Of a stretch of 64,000 nt of DNA, positions 9,371 through 22,463 are shown piece after piece. The notes beneath the pieces are model-generated. The model saw nothing but the letters and a program-made list of their open reading frames with translations, was not told the DNA's origin and did no database searches. Position 1 is the first letter of the stretch; each line of letters begins with the position of its first letter. Source of the stretch: Cytospora piceicola (taxonomy: Eukaryota; Ascomycota; Sordariomycetes; Diaporthales; Cytosporaceae); contig JALQBC010000003.1 in the NCBI GenBank assembly GCA_023375675.1, positions 310,001-374,000 of the forward strand, given 5' to 3'. Both the position numbers and the translations under genes were made by a program.

Positions 9371-12160
9371 TTAGGTGATTTGCGCCAGGAATGGATGCAT
9401 CATCAGCTCGTCCGCGCTCGGCCTCTTATTATGATCCAGCTCGAACGTCTGCGCGAGGAAGGTCTGGGCCTCCTCGCTCGCATGCTCGGGTATCGTGGGT
9501 GCCGCCTTTGCACCGCCAATCTTGAAGATGGCCTGCAGCTGTGTGCAGTCCGGGAAAGGGTGCGTGCCAGTCATCATCTCCACGACCAGACATCCCAGGG
9601 ACCAGATGTCCGCCTTGCGCGTGTAGCTCGTCTGCTTGACGACCTCGGGCGCCATCCAGAAGACGGACCCTTGCAGCGACGGCCGGTGCTTGTTGTTGTT
9701 GGCGCCGCTGAGGATGTTGGATGCCTCAAGCTTCTTGGAAATACCAAAGTCGGAAATCTTGATCGTGCCTTTGTTGTCCACCAGGATGTTGGCACCCTTG
9801 ATGTCACGGTGGATAATCTCCTTGCCGTGCAGGTACGACAGACCCGTCAGGATCTGCCGCACGAAGCTGCGGACGAGAGGCTCAGGCAGAGCGCCATAAG
9901 AGTTGAGCATGGTCTGCACGGAGCCACCAGGGACGTACTCGAGGAAGATGTTGAGGTATTCTGGCGACGAGCTGCAGCCAAGGTACTGCACGATGTTGGG
10001 GTGGCGAAGGTCGCGGAGCAGGCTGATCTCCCGCTTGAGAGCCTCAATCATGCTCTTCTTCCTCGAGTCACTCTGTGCGCTGGCCCCTGGCGATGGCGTC
10101 TCGACCTGTTTCACGGCCAGGAGCTCACCAGTGACGGCGTGTAGGGCGAGGTATACGCAACCGAATGATCCCTGGCCGATGAGGGCACCCTTCATCCATT
10201 TGTTGTCATCCCACGATTCGCCAGCCAGGAAGCTCTGTAGCTCCTCGTCAGCGTCCTCGCCGTCCTCGTTCAGTGCCTGGTTCACGTCCCGAAGGGAGCT
10301 CGAGCCAGACCCGCCGGTGCTGCTCTCTCCATCGAAGTAACTGTGTCGGACGACGTTGCCCTCCGGGTCTGTGATACTGACAGCAGCTGTATCGGAGCCG
10401 CTGTCGGCGAACGAAACGTAAGACTTCCTGTTGGGCTCAATCGGGCTGGATTCTTCCTGGAGGGTGTCGAGGACGGACGAGGCCACAGAGTCCCTAAACA
10501 TGGGCGTCATCCGATTGTGGAGATGCCTCGGTTGAACCTTGGCTACCTGACCCGAGGCATTGAGCCAGCTGTCGGCGATGGTTGGGATTGGGGGTGCATC
10601 CTGGATGCTCGAGGCAAAGCTGAGATTGCTGGCAACGCTGAGGCGGCTGTTGACCTTGCTAAGGCGTGCCGATCTCCGCATGGACAACCGAGCAGTGCGG
10701 TCGATGTCTTCTCTTGGGTGATCCGGGAAGTAGGACGTAAGGTCAGATGCGATGAGCTCACTAGGCGGTCGCAATCCACCGAATTGCCTCAATACCTTGC
10801 GAGATCTTGGAAGGGATCGGTTGGCATCATTGGAGGCGGGCCTCTCCAGGTCACGGGCCGTATTTTTGACGTTCCTTTCCCGGTCTTGGTACGACACAGG
10901 CGAAAGTGGTGGCTGGATGGCATCCCAGTTTTCCCCGAGAACCTTCTGGACCTTCATTTGACTTCGGTTGCTGATGCTGTCGAGTGCCCGGTGGTGGACC
11001 TGTTGGTTTTCCTCCAAGGCAATGGCTGCCGCCCGTTCAAGCTCACCGTGGCCAGGCTCACCGGCTGGTACCCTCCTAAGGATAAGTCGGTTTCGCTCCG
11101 GCCTCTTCTCGTCCTTGATGATTTTCCAAAGTTCCGTGTCGCCAAGGCGACGGCACATATTAGGGTCAGGGTCAATCCCACCTAATACCCAGAAACAATA
11201 GTTCCTCTCGTGGTCTTCTCGAAGACCGAACTTGCGGAGAGTCACCCGCATCACCTCGGCACAGTTCTTGCAGTCGGCGATCTTAACCACCTTGGTCACT
11301 CCACCGGTAGAGATAACACGGATAACGTCTTGGTTCTGAGGCAACGCCGCCATGAGAGACCCGTCTGCGCTGGAATTGTTCCTGTTATGTGAGCTCACTC
11401 CATGGCCAGATCGGACCTGGGGTGGCGACGTAGGCATCCGAGGCGCAGCCGGTAGCCCACGGCCTTGTGGGTATTGGCGGCTAGATTTGTATTCCGTACT
11501 CGGCAGAGGAGAGGTAGGTCTGGATGAGGCCTTTCCAGGCTCGAGGTTTATAGCCATGTCATATTGCCGCGAGTATCGCTTGTTAGTCAATGGCGTGGGC
11601 TGAGACCGAGCGGTTGAATATGGCGGCCGAGGGGAGCTTGATGACGGTGGAGTATACTGTTGCAGATCCAACCCAGCAAATGAGTCCTGAGTCTCACCGT
11701 CAGCCGTATGTCGAGATGGCTCTAGGACAGAGCCGATGCTTACCCTATTCCGCTTCTTCTGATTGGCATATGCTTGTGTCCTCAACTTCTTGATGCCCAA
11801 AAACAGACGAACCCGATCGCCAACCTTATCAATTCCCATTTCCTTCAGGACCTCCTTGTCCATCTCCAGCAGGTTCTCGCCATTGATGTGGTTCTTCCTG
11901 AACATCTTTTCGTAATCACCACATTTGACACTCCTCAGGTACTCGCATACCCTGTCCTCGTCCCAGTACTTGACCGAGTCTGGTCCATCGCCCTCTGAGA
12001 ACTCGGACTCGGTGGGGCTCGCAAAGGATTGGTTGTTGGTGGGCATTGTCGCGGCTCTTCTTGGCGGAGGATAGGATGGCTGTCCGGAGCTCGAAGCAAC
12101 CAGCGTCGACTGGTTGCTCAGGGACGCCGGATACGGCGACTTCGAGGCCAGCATGGCCAT
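9371..12160 (-). CDS. STE11: STE11-type MAP kinase kinase kinase
   Basis: Intronless gene of 929 aa. A SAM domain lies at about residues 61-128 (KYWDEDRVCEYL...), a Ras-association domain at about 275-370 (VIRVISTGGVTKVVKI...) and a Ser/Thr kinase at about 655-925. The kinase has a GQGSFG glycine loop, the VAIK-type lysine as AVKQV, HRDIKGANIL, DFG and an APE-type MAPEVV. This order is diagnostic of fungal Ste11/SteC/Mst11, the MAPKKK above Ste7 and the Fus3/Kss1-type kinase that control mating, fusion and, in pathogens, infection structures. SAM and RA domains bind the Ste50 adaptor and Ras. I chose the ATG at 12160 (reading MAMLASK); an in-frame ATG at 12262 would add 34 poorly conserved residues. 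The long Ser/Pro-rich middle fits regulatory phosphorylation. Identification is firm. Confidence 0.95.
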   Translation of the reverse strand: MAMLASKSPYPASLSNQSTLVASSSGQPSYPPPRRAATMPTNNQSFASPTESEFSEGDGPDSVKYWDEDRVCEYLRSVKCGDYEKMFRKNHINGENLLEMDKEVLKEMGIDKVGDRVRLFLGIKKLRTQAYANQKKRNRVSIGSVLEPSRHTADGETQDSFAGLDLQQYTPPSSSSPRPPYSTARSQPTPLTNKRYSRQYDMAINLEPGKASSRPTSPLPSTEYKSSRQYPQGRGLPAAPRMPTSPPQVRSGHGVSSHNRNNSSADGSLMAALPQNQDVIRVISTGGVTKVVKIADCKNCAEVMRVTLRKFGLREDHERNYCFWVLGGIDPDPNMCRRLGDTELWKIIKDEKRPERNRLILRRVPAGEPGHGELERAAAIALEENQQVHHRALDSISNRSQMKVQKVLGENWDAIQPPLSPVSYQDRERNVKNTARDLERPASNDANRSLPRSRKVLRQFGGLRPPSELIASDLTSYFPDHPREDIDRTARLSMRRSARLSKVNSRLSVASNLSFASSIQDAPPIPTIADSWLNASGQVAKVQPRHLHNRMTPMFRDSVASSVLDTLQEESSPIEPNRKSYVSFADSGSDTAAVSITDPEGNVVRHSYFDGESSTGGSGSSSLRDVNQALNEDGEDADEELQSFLAGESWDDNKWMKGALIGQGSFGCVYLALHAVTGELLAVKQVETPSPGASAQSDSRKKSMIEALKREISLLRDLRHPNIVQYLGCSSSPEYLNIFLEYVPGGSVQTMLNSYGALPEPLVRSFVRQILTGLSYLHGKEIIHRDIKGANILVDNKGTIKISDFGISKKLEASNILSGANNNKHRPSLQGSVFWMAPEVVKQTSYTRKADIWSLGCLVVEMMTGTHPFPDCTQLQAIFKIGGAKAAPTIPEHASEEAQTFLAQTFELDHNKRPSADELMMHPFLAQIT

Positions 12161-15100
12161 GATCGACGATATGTTGAAATGCGCGGTATGTGTACAACGT
12201 GGGGGATACTCGACGCAATCCGGTCGAAGTGGCACCGTCGGTCCGGTCCACAGGGGTTTCAAATACGATCAACGACGCCCAGCGAGGTCGGTAAAGCAAT
12301 CGTCAAAGCAATCGTTGTCTTTCGGGACACACTAGGTGCGATAGGATCGGAAATGAATGTATGTAGCTGAAGCAGGCCGTGGCTGCTTAGGCATGCAAAG
12401 GCACAAAGAACTCAGGGGTTCCAGCCGAGTGTGGCACAGTCTTGAGGAAGCGAGGCAGCTCGCAGGCTCTTCTTTGTTGACTAGGCCGCGGCCGTCTCTG
12501 TTCGTATTGATCGCGGGGGGGTGATTAGTCGGTCGGCGGAGGATGAAAGGCTGGTTTATAAGTTATGATATCACCGCAACCCGTTGAGGAGGCCCATGTG
12601 GTAATCTGCAGGCAGCGCGCGATATGATATTCCGGATTTGAAGGCTTCGTCCAGCAGCAAGGGCCAAGCGGCGTGGAAGATCCGAAAAGGGAGCGGTCGA
12701 GCGTTTATTCGGGGCGTCTCCCGTGTCACCTTTGACCTGTCAGTCCACTGGGGATAGGCAGGTAATTTGATGAAGGAGAGGAAGTATATCAGATCAAAAG
12801 GACAGAAACGGAGCTATCAGGAATTAAGCACTAGGGGCAGGCCCAGAAGAGAGGCGTTGGGGGTGAGGAAAAAGAAGAAACAATGCCGGGGCAAGGTGTT
12901 TAGAAATGATGGGAGAAGCAGTGCCAGTAACACGGCAGGGCACGGCAGGGAGACAGGGGGGGGGAACCCCAAGAATCATCGGCACAGCAGCAACGATAGC
13001 GGCGACAGTCTGGCAGTACTGGCAGTCAGCAGTGGGAGGCCGACTTGACTGCAGCAGTTTGCTGGGTGTCAGGATGTCAGGATGTCAGAGTGTCAGAGTG
13101 CCAGAGCGTCAGAGCGTCAGGGTGTCAGGGTGTGTGGGCAGATTGTGGGCAAAGGTGTGGGCAGCAAGGAGTTGCTTCGCAGGGTGTGATTGGAGAGAAA
13201 TACACCCAAAACCTTGGAAGGATGACATCCCGACAATCCAGGAGACATGTGTCGCGGAGCTAACGGTGGATGCAGCGCTGCAGCAGTGAACGCCAGTGGA
13301 CGGTTCGAATATTCACAATCGATCCTGGGCAGCCTAGGCGTGCTAGGCGTGCTAGGCAGGAAGCCCCCTGTCAGCCCCGCCCAAGGGTTCGCGAGTAACG
13401 GGCGGTAGCTTGTCAAGTGGCGTCAAGTTTGAAACGTGGGAGGTTCTTTGGCAGCGCACGAGCCCCGCCCCTCCTTCCCTTTTTTCCCCTTCTACGGCTT
13501 CCTTCCTTTAAGGTTGCCGAAGAGACAAGCATCATCATGAGCAACAATAAGACGGAAACACCTCCTCTTGTCTGATGATCAAACCGTGTAGATCTGTGTG
13601 CCCAGGTGTCGGTGGTGTGTGCAACAAGCACTGGGGGGTTGATGAGTACCTAGGTACCCAGGTACGTATTTCATATTGTGTATACCTAGGTATGTACATA
13701 CAAATTAGTGTAGATCATCATCAATCTCCAATGGCGGTCCATAATAATATTGGCTCTTGTCTGTTTCCGACATCATGGTTGCTGACATGGGAGATCCGAA
13801 ATGCATGATCTACCTGCCATCTGAGAGAGCCCACGTCAGACCTCACTTCTCATCCCGGGCATCCATGGATGTCTGTTGTAGGACCTGCCTGGCTTGCCAT
13901 CTGCGGCACAACGTACCTAGGTATGTACTTCCTTGGTTGTCCGTGGCAGAGATCGAAATAAAGCATTGCAAGACAGAGCAACACTTGGCCCCCATCTATG
14001 TCATGCGCCGCAATATGACCAAACTTAGGAGCCCAGCTGCCTGGCTGGGCTCCCTGCGAATGTTACAGTTACGTCTGATGCTTTGGTTGGTATCATTGTG
14101 GCTGGCTCTTGATGATTTCGTACATGCTTGAGGATCTAGCAACAGGCACGGCCCTACTGCCTGGAGAACATTCCAAGAAGGAAGAAGGACGGCAGACGGG
14201 TCGTTAGACGGCAGCCGGACGGCTAAAATAAAGTGGCTTGCTCTGTCCCAGCATCACGGGCTTGGCTAACACGAACGATGCCAAAAGGGGTGGAAGGGGG
14301 GGGGGGAGGTGCCTCGCATCTGCACCTCTGGTCGCCAGCCTGAAACTTTGGCCCCCATGTCAGATGATAGCCCGCGCATCTTCTGGCTGGTTGGCTGGTT
14401 GGCTGACTGGCCGTTTGCGGATCCCTAGACACTGTGACACTGTTGGTGACTGCTGATCTTGACACGGCAACTTCTCACCATTTCCTCACCGGGAAATATT
14501 TCCACCTTCAACTCAGGTAGCATCCCAAAGTGTCCTGAAAGCCCGCGGGTTGCATAGACCTGCAGCTAAACTGAGATCTCGTTGAACCTTGGTGTGTGAG
14601 ACTTTAAAAAGATCGATTTGATGGATCAATATGATAACAGGCCTAGTTATGAGATTAGACGTGTCTAAGATATCCTTCATCTTGCAAGTCAGATCCGACC
14701 CGAGGTGAAGCTGTAGACTAAACAGCAGCTGATGATGAACCGAAGCTTGTAAAGGTCAGATTTAGACCCAGGTCGTTCTTCGTGTGCTTGTCTCCGTGGA
14801 CTTTTAGTGTCATGGAGGAAAGGCTGAGCCCTCGTTACCTTCCCCAAATCATCCACTCAGCACTCTAGCTGCTTCATCTGGCAGTAGACCAAGTCGACGA
14901 CACGGCACGGGGGACGGGGGACGGGAGCCGGGGACGCAGTGTGAGCCTTTTCCGGCTCGGGGACGATAAGCGGGTTGGAAGACAGTCAGCCAGTCAGTCT
15001 TTCTCCAGCGGCTGAATGAAGCTATTCCCGCTGATGAGTCCAAGTGTTTCACGAGTCTTCGGCGCTAGATGCGTGCCGGGCTGGCCGAGTGAATAAACAT

Positions 15101-18100
15101 GAAACAATACGGGAAGCGTCAAATGAGGGGCTCATTTATGCCTTCCCTAGCGGGGGTCACAGCCCGTACCTCGGACAGCTGGCCCGAGGTGGTTTGTCGG
15201 CTGTCCTCCGAATGCCCCATTGCAGGCCATTGGGACCAAAACCCATAACATCAGCCTCACTGACCTGTTTACGTAGGTCCAATAGAGGCTTGTAGACGAC
15301 GAAGAAGCAGTATTCTCATCCGTAAGATCACCCCCGAAATGTTCTAAACATACAGAGACATGGCATCTTGGCATGTGGGCGGCCAGCTCAAGCTGCCCTG
15401 CTGCTGCTCGAAGAGACAGGAGATGAGTACGTGAGGAGACAGCGAAACAGAGGAGATTTGTCATGTGCTTGGCACCAGTACAACATGAGTTGGCTCATGG
15501 CTTTCCCCAATCGGAAACTTGCTCCTCGACATGCCCAAGTGGTGACAACGACTGTGAATGAGATGCTCTGGTCTGGTTTGTTGCCCAATTCATGTGGAGT
15601 GTCTCGCCGAACAAACTCGGACATAACACAACAGATTCACCGTGTCCAGTCAGATATGCTGATCTCCTCTGACCGCCGTATCAGGTCTCACGCGCTATGA
15701 ATACGAACAGGAAGGAGAAGAAATAAAACCCTACTGGAGTGAATTCGAGGTCGAGTTCATCATGCTGATCACGGGATGCAGCAGTACCGGGAGTCTACTG
15801 ATCCGTACGGATAATATGTAAAGAGCCCTGAGCCCTGGAGAGACTATGGACGGAAGATGGCTTGACCGACTAAGCCACAGCCCCACAGCTGCTGGGCTGC
15901 CAGGCTGCTGGGGTTGAGCGAAGCCACATTGTTTATTTACCCCACACTTTGGGCCCATCGTTCTCTTCACAAGTTCCAATGTTGCAACATTCTTGAAGTC
16001 CGGAGAGCCCGACGGCCGTTGACCCTTCCCACTTCCTTCATCCTGCCATGGACAGAATTGCAGATCGTATTCTTGCTGCAAGACAACGCTCTTCCGATCG
16101 ATCAACTGAGGATCCAGCAACATTCTTCGGCTCTTCCAAGGTTTTTGGTGGTCGTCAAGAAATTACTTCGAAACAGCTCCGTTGCCGGCGTCAGGGCTCT
16201 GCGACTGTATAAGGCGTCAATCTGAAAGCCGTGTTCCCCAAGTCTCACCTCACGTTTGACTTGCAATTTGGAGTCAACAATGCGAAAGTGTACCCTAGCT
16301 GCCTAGTTATACTACTGCATTGCGTGTTATATGTATACAGTTCTTAGTACCTGAGCCTAGAGGGCCCTAAAAGACGATCACAGCTTGACTAGAGCTGCAG
16401 CTCTCGGAGTCTGGCAGTCTGTCAGTCCAAGGGTCCGGGATCTGGGATCGATGGTGGCATAGAGAAACCAGCTCTGGTGGGGAGAAGATCATCATTGTTA
16501 CGTATGCCATCGTCGGGCCCGCAGATCTTTCGACTGTACTGTACCATAGTACCCAGATACTCTGGCTGTTTGCCTCTTGGTTGACCACAACGACCCAATG
16601 CAGGCCATTGCCAGGCCTCCCCTAGCTCGGCAGAGAGAGAGATGCGTTGGAAGCTGCAGACTGGTCGTGATGGAGCGCAAACACGAGGTCAGAGTGGCCA
16701 TTCAGCTTATGGTGGTGTCGACACGCTCGCGGCCCGGCACACAGAACACCCTCATTGGCCCTGTTCCTTGAGGATCCGCACATACCGAATGACCAGCGAC
16801 GGTGCCATTGGACAATGCATAGTGTCCAAGTGCCCGCAAACAGGATGATAGCTCGCCGATAACATCATCGCCGGGGTCCCTGATCGATCAGTCACTGAGA
16901 CCGGTTGCTTGACATGCTCTAGCTTTGTGTGGTAAAGTAGGATACACAGTAGCTCGCTCGTCCCGCCGCTTCGTCCAGCTTGATCCCTGGCTCGATGGAT
17001 TCTTATCAGGAAAATGGCAGACCGGCACGTCGATTCCGATTATTTTTTTCGAATACCTAGGTAATACTGGAGATTTCTGGGCAGATGCTACCTCCACAAG
17101 ACCAACGACCAGGTATCTGCATACAGACACAGACAGGACGAGAGAGGGCCCCATACTTACTTGCCTACATACACTACATACCTGCACAGATACAAGAGAG
17201 GAGACGTCGCTATCTATCTACTTCCACTTCTCAACGAAAACGGTGTGGACTCTGCATTTGCATATGCATCACTCTTGCATGTGCATCCTCTACTAGCTCC
17301 TCCTTCTTTTCTCTCGAACTCTTCATCGTCTTCTTTCCACTTCTGCCATCTCGCGAACTTGCTGCGCTTTTCTGGCACAGCGACCCGAAACCTGGCCGAA
17401 GGATCTGCCCAAACACCCGATATAGACTGCCCCGATTGTTCCTCACTCCCGCGAGATCCTTATCAGGTAGACGGAACAGCCAAACCCTCTGCTTCTCGAT
17501 AGCTATCCACCCGAGCTTCCGGGACGGTTTGTCAACATTGTCAGTCTGTTGTTGATCAGCTGGAGGTCTGAGATCTGCGGACAGCTTTTGTCTCAGGTCG
17601 ACGGCGTTCCACAGCGCCAACCGCACAGTCGAAGCTCGACAGACACCAGCCGCCAGCATTCCGAGAGCTGCTCGAATGGCCCATTTGTTGCATTTCTAAC
17701 TACGGCGGCCTCGAAGGCCAGGATAGGTCCAGACACCATCTTTTTTGGGCTGTACCGTTGCACCAGCAAGAGGAGTTGAGATCTGTTGGCGACGGTCCAC
17801 TGGCAGGAACGCTCGATTTATGCAGTGCCCGCCCTTCCCAATCCCGCAGCTTCATTCATCATCCCCTTCAACCTCAGCATTCCCTAGCTTTGTCGGTGCC
17901 GAAACGCACAGGACTCTGTCTCGAGGAGATCACTTCCCGCGAGACTGCATTGTTTCTATATATTCCTCCACTGTGAATCCTAAACATTTGAGGACCGTCC
18001 TCCGTACTTGTTGGGTTATTAGGCCGACTTTCTAGGCGGCTCCTCATATTGTGGAACACTGTATATCATCTCCAATCCGCCCACATTCCCATCTTGATAT

Positions 18101-18404
18101 CCACCCTCCACCTGTCCGAACTCTTTGTTGACGCCCCTCCCGCACTCAATCCCCGGCCCAAATTCCCACCTGCTCACGCAGCCACCGACCCGCGGGTTAC
18201 TACCGTTCTTGAAGATTCGGGCCAGGAGGTGCACCTCATGGGGACCAGCCTTGACGTCGATCCTACCGCATATTCCACAACTAGTTGAGATATCACTCTG
18301 GCCCAGAGTGAGTTCTACAACTCTAGAGTTTCCCAACGCGCTACAGGCTCATATCTTGGAACCTCACAACCGAAGTTCTGAAGCCACCCAGGAAGGACGT
18401 CACG
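12161..18404. other. Six-kb gene-poor region
   Basis: No frame here shows a recognisable domain or convincing exon structure. It must contain the STE11 upstream region on the left and the promoter and leader of the PH-LRR gene on the right. It also holds a decamer minisatellite (13066-13140), CCTAGGTA palindromes (13648-13695, 13912-13930, 17056-17066) and a G-rich run near 14297. An untranslated RNA or a small gene could be hidden here; I cannot support one. Confidence 0.5.
13066..13140. repeat. Degenerate 10-bp minisatellite
   Basis: About seven copies of a 10-base unit of the form GTCAGaGtGT-like, with drifted copies (GTCAGGAT, GTCAGAGT, GCCAGAGC, GTCAGGGT). Confidence 0.8.
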
Positions 18405-21400
18405 ATGGATCTCCTCAAATGGAAACGGCAGAGCTCATCGCAATCGCTACAAGGGCTGGCACTCGACTCGCCCATGACAAGCGACAGCCCAGCCGGAAGC
18501 TCTCCGTCGAGCTCTATAAACGAGAACAGCCTGCGGAACAGCGGCTTCTTCACCACTGTGAAGCGGAGTCTCAGCCGAGCGTCCACATCCCCACCCTCAG
18601 GATCTGGGGAAACCTCATTCTCCGGTACACCGGGCTCGCCAGGCCGGAAAATCTTGCACAAGCAGCGAGGGTCATTCTCTTCATTCGACAGCATGCAGCG
18701 CCGGAGCTCCGTCAATTCGGAAGGGTACAGTCGGGTATCGAGGACCTATTCCATGTCTTTCAGCTCCACTCGCTCCTCGACGGCCGGTATCGACTGGAAG
18801 ACAGCCATCGATTGGAAAACGCAGCATGTTGAGGCTCACTGTCCTGTCGAGGCTGACCCTCAGGTCCTCCGTAGCAAGCCGACGTATATGGTTGTGACGC
18901 AGGACTATATTGTCAAGATGAAGAGCAAAGCCGACGCGCTCGCGGCATTTCCCCAGTTAGGCTCTAGCCCCGGCAGAGAAAACAACAACAACAGTATGCT
19001 GCCTGCACCTGAGCCCTTGCTCGTAATACCAATCCATATGGTCGTGTCGGTCTTCCTCGCCGAGAGTTCAAGGCCCTCGTTTGGCATCGAAATTTGGTGG
19101 AAATCAAGTTCGTCAAGGTCAGCCTACATCAGCACACAGATATTTGTCAATCTCCCGCAGGAACGAGCAGATCAAATGGAAAAGATCGTCCAGCAGCTCA
19201 AAGCGAAGAACACCGAGTTTCCGGAGGCATCGTTAGTGCCCTTGGAGGTTGAGGCGCAAATCATGAAGATATTTGCGGAAGAAGAGCCCGGGTTCAAGGC
19301 GTGCAAACCTGAAATATTCCCTGTGGTTCGGAGAACGTCTGTCAGAGAAGACGCACATCCCACCAAGTTGGACAAGACGAGAAAGGCCCAGGATGGTACG
19401 TCTTGGTATCTTGCTGTGGGCAGGAATATGTGTTACCTCGCCGAGGCCGGACCGGGTTTTCCAGTGGATGTCAAATATCAAACCTTCGGTCTGGTAAACT
19501 TGACTTCTTTCCGGGCGAAGTGGAACTTCCACGAGGAGCGGTTCGTACTGAGCTTCCGGTACGTATATTGTTATAGCCATGGGGTCTTTTTGGACTGGAT
19601 TTGGGGCTAACCATTCCCAGTAACCCTTTCAAGCCAGCAGTAACACTTGAGCTTGCCAGCAGGTACTACCGACAGATCGTCATCACCTTCATGAAAGCAG
19701 ACAGGTTCCTGAAGCCGTGCTGGCCGACGACGCTCCAAACAGTGGAGGTTTTCAAGATATCAGGACTTTCAGACCCGCAGCTTCTGATCGCGGGAGACAA
19801 TTACGGTGGTCTCAAGCGGACTTTGGACGCATTCCTCTCCGCTTACCATTGCTCGCCAGTTGACTGGGAAATCAATTGGAGAACTGCCTTCGCCCCTGAA
19901 TTCCGCCTGCTACCACCCAAGGCAGGCAACACATACACAAACCTACAGCTCTTGGCAGTTATGAGGTCGTTGCGGTATAACGGCTACTTCAACTCCATTT
20001 CCTTCAACGGCATCGATCTCTGCAGCATGTGGGACAAGTCTGATTTCTATGGAAAGACATCTATCCCCTACATGAACCGAAGCTGTAAGTAAAAATCACA
20101 CTCAGTTACTAGTAACGCCAACGCAGCGCTAATATCTCATAGGTCTGGTTCTCAGCGATGTCGAGTTGGGCCCTGTTCGATTCGGTTCCCTTCTGCATCA
20201 AGAGTTGCACGCTCTAGCATTCTGCTCCGAGACTACTCGACAAATAGACCTCACTGACTGTTTCCCCGAGAGCTCTGTTCGTCGAGAGATGGCCGCGTCC
20301 GGGAAGTGGCCCGCGTTTTTATTTCCTATCCTGAATTTGCTTGAGCTGGGCTTGACGAAATGTAACAACCTTCTGCTGAGCGGTAACTTCCTGCGCGCTG
20401 CAGACGTTGAGTCTTTGAGTAGGTATCGTTCCATGCTTTTGTTTACGACTCTTACTGACATATGCTGCAGTCGAGACATTGATGACTCAAAGGGTGGACG
20501 TTCAGGCCCTTGATATCTCAAACTGCGGACTGTCTGACCTGGCTCTGAGAGATATATTCGATGTCCTTCTCAACCAAGGCCACTCATTGCAGTCGCTGGA
20601 TGTGTCTGGAAACCGCGGCCGCGTCCATGCTTCTGTAGTTGCGAACCTTTCCGATGTCATTCTGGACTTGAGAAAGCTCAACGTCGCTGGTGTTCTGATG
20701 GGCGATATTTCCGGTCCCTTGTTCTCTTTCGAGACCCTCTCACGCTTTGAGAATCTCGAAGAGCTGGACTTGTCCAACTACAAGGTACTTTACCTCTCGA
20801 GGCTCCTGGTGATGATTTGATCAGGCTAACACAGTTGTAGGTCAATGATGCGACTCTTTACGCTCTGGAGTTTTTCCTCTCGCAAAAACCTCTCCCCTTA
20901 GAACCACATAATCACATCCAACCTATCTCCAGCATCCAAACTCCTGGCAGTCCTGCCTCGACCCTTCGCAAGGTTGCTCTCAACAACTGCGGTATCAACG
21001 GCCGCGAAGCAGCTCGCCTGATCCGTGCCTTGGGGCATCACAAGAGTGTGCATCTACACATTAGCGGAAACCCACTCGAAGACGGGATCGACGACTTGTG
21101 TCGAGCTATCTCCACGACACCAGGGCCAGTGGGCCTGCACATGGACATGGTGGAGTTCCGAGAAGAGACAAATTTCGTTGCCCTGATGAAGGCATTAATG
21201 GTCAACAGAAAGATTTCATTCCTTAGCATGGCAGGTACTGCCCCGACACCCTCGGCCAACGCACCCTGTGCTACCGAGGTGTGCGAGGCATTAGAAGGAT
21301 TCTTTGCAAACAACGAGAGCGTCAAGTACCTTGATCTGTCGGGATACAGTGGGAAGCTTGACGAAGGACAGCTTGGGAAGGGCTCTGCGCGTTCTTTGCG

Positions 21401-22463
21401 CGGCTTGAGCACCAACAACACGCTAACCCATCTGCGGATTCGCAATCAGGACCTCCATGATGATGTTGGTACGCTGGGAAGCGTCATCCGACAGAACTCC
21501 AAGCTGAGGATGGTGGACTGCCAGGACAATAACTGGAACCTTACGAGTGTCCAGTTCCTGGCGAAGAGCCTTAAGCTCAACAAGACCATTGTCGAATTCC
21601 CTTTTGTTCAATCAGAATACGACCGCGTGTGGAAGCGCGTGGTGACGGATGTCCGGAGGCAGAGCGGCATCAGCAAGACCGCCATGGCGACGCAGCGTGA
21701 GCAAGAAGCCGTCCTGCGGGAAGCCCTGCAGAAGCAAGTCAAGGAGTTGAAGGACACCGTCCAGCGGAACCGGCTGACTCTGGAACTGAACACACCTTTC
21801 GCGATTGGTTTCGAGGAGTCGGCCGAGGCCTGTGGCGAGATAGGCTGGCCCAGCCTGGAGCTGAAGATGCCCAACAGCAACCAGTCCAGCCTGCCACCCA
21901 GCCTCTCGGCCACGAGCCAGAACCTCCTCCAGGCCACGCCCGGCCCATCCCGGCTTATAGACCTCGACCTCGACTCCGACCTCATGACGACGCCGGTCGA
22001 CCCCCCGGCGCGCGACAGGCAGAAGGAGATGCGCGTGCACGAGGTGCCCTCGGCGGTGCCGACGACGGTGCGGTCCGACGCGGTCGAGCCGGACGCGGAC
22101 CTCACGGCGCCGTACCACGTCGGCCAGGACGAGGCGCTGCTGGAGACGCCGCCCGGCGCGTCGAGCCTGGACGACGACGACGACGCCGGGTGGGCCAGCC
22201 CGGCTGCATCGGAGATACTGATGAGCCCCTCGACGCCGAGGACGCCGCCGGCGGTGCTGGAGCTGCCGGACGGCGGCGGGGCGTTCGGCAAGGGGAGGGA
22301 GGCGGGGAGCGCGTCGCCGCCCAGGTGCGCGGGCGTGAGCGGCGGCGGAAGGCACTCGCCGCAGGTCACCCCGGTGTTTGAGATGGGGCCGTACTTTGCT
22401 GGGCAGAACTTTGTGGGGAGTAGGTACCGGATCGGAGGGCTGGAGGCCCATATGGAGGAGTGA
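18405..22463 (+). CDS. PH-like / leucine-rich-repeat protein (CARMIL-like architecture)
   Basis: Five exons: 18405-19558, 19621-20084, 20143-20418, 20471-20784 and 20841-22463. They give 1276 aa, and every junction is phase-consistent with GT-AG ends (introns of 62, 58, 52 and 56 bp). Residues 1-140 are Ser-rich and probably disordered. Residues about 150-270 look like a pleckstrin-homology fold (PTYMVVTQDYIVKMK ... IVQQLKAK). The middle, about 400-1060, carries ribonuclease-inhibitor-type leucine-rich repeats (LDISNCGLSDLALRD, LDVSGNRG, LDLSGYSG). The C-terminal 200 residues are acidic and Pro/Ser-rich, with a short basic coiled-coil-like stretch before them. PH plus RI-type LRR is the layout of CARMIL proteins, which bind actin capping protein, but I see no clear capping-protein-interaction motif, so the function stays open. 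The start is the first ATG of an open frame, with non-coding sequence upstream. Confidence 0.85.

Noticed and set aside
15731..16123. A 130-codon minus-strand frame in the large gap
   Set aside because: No domain, no intron evidence, ordinary length for chance.
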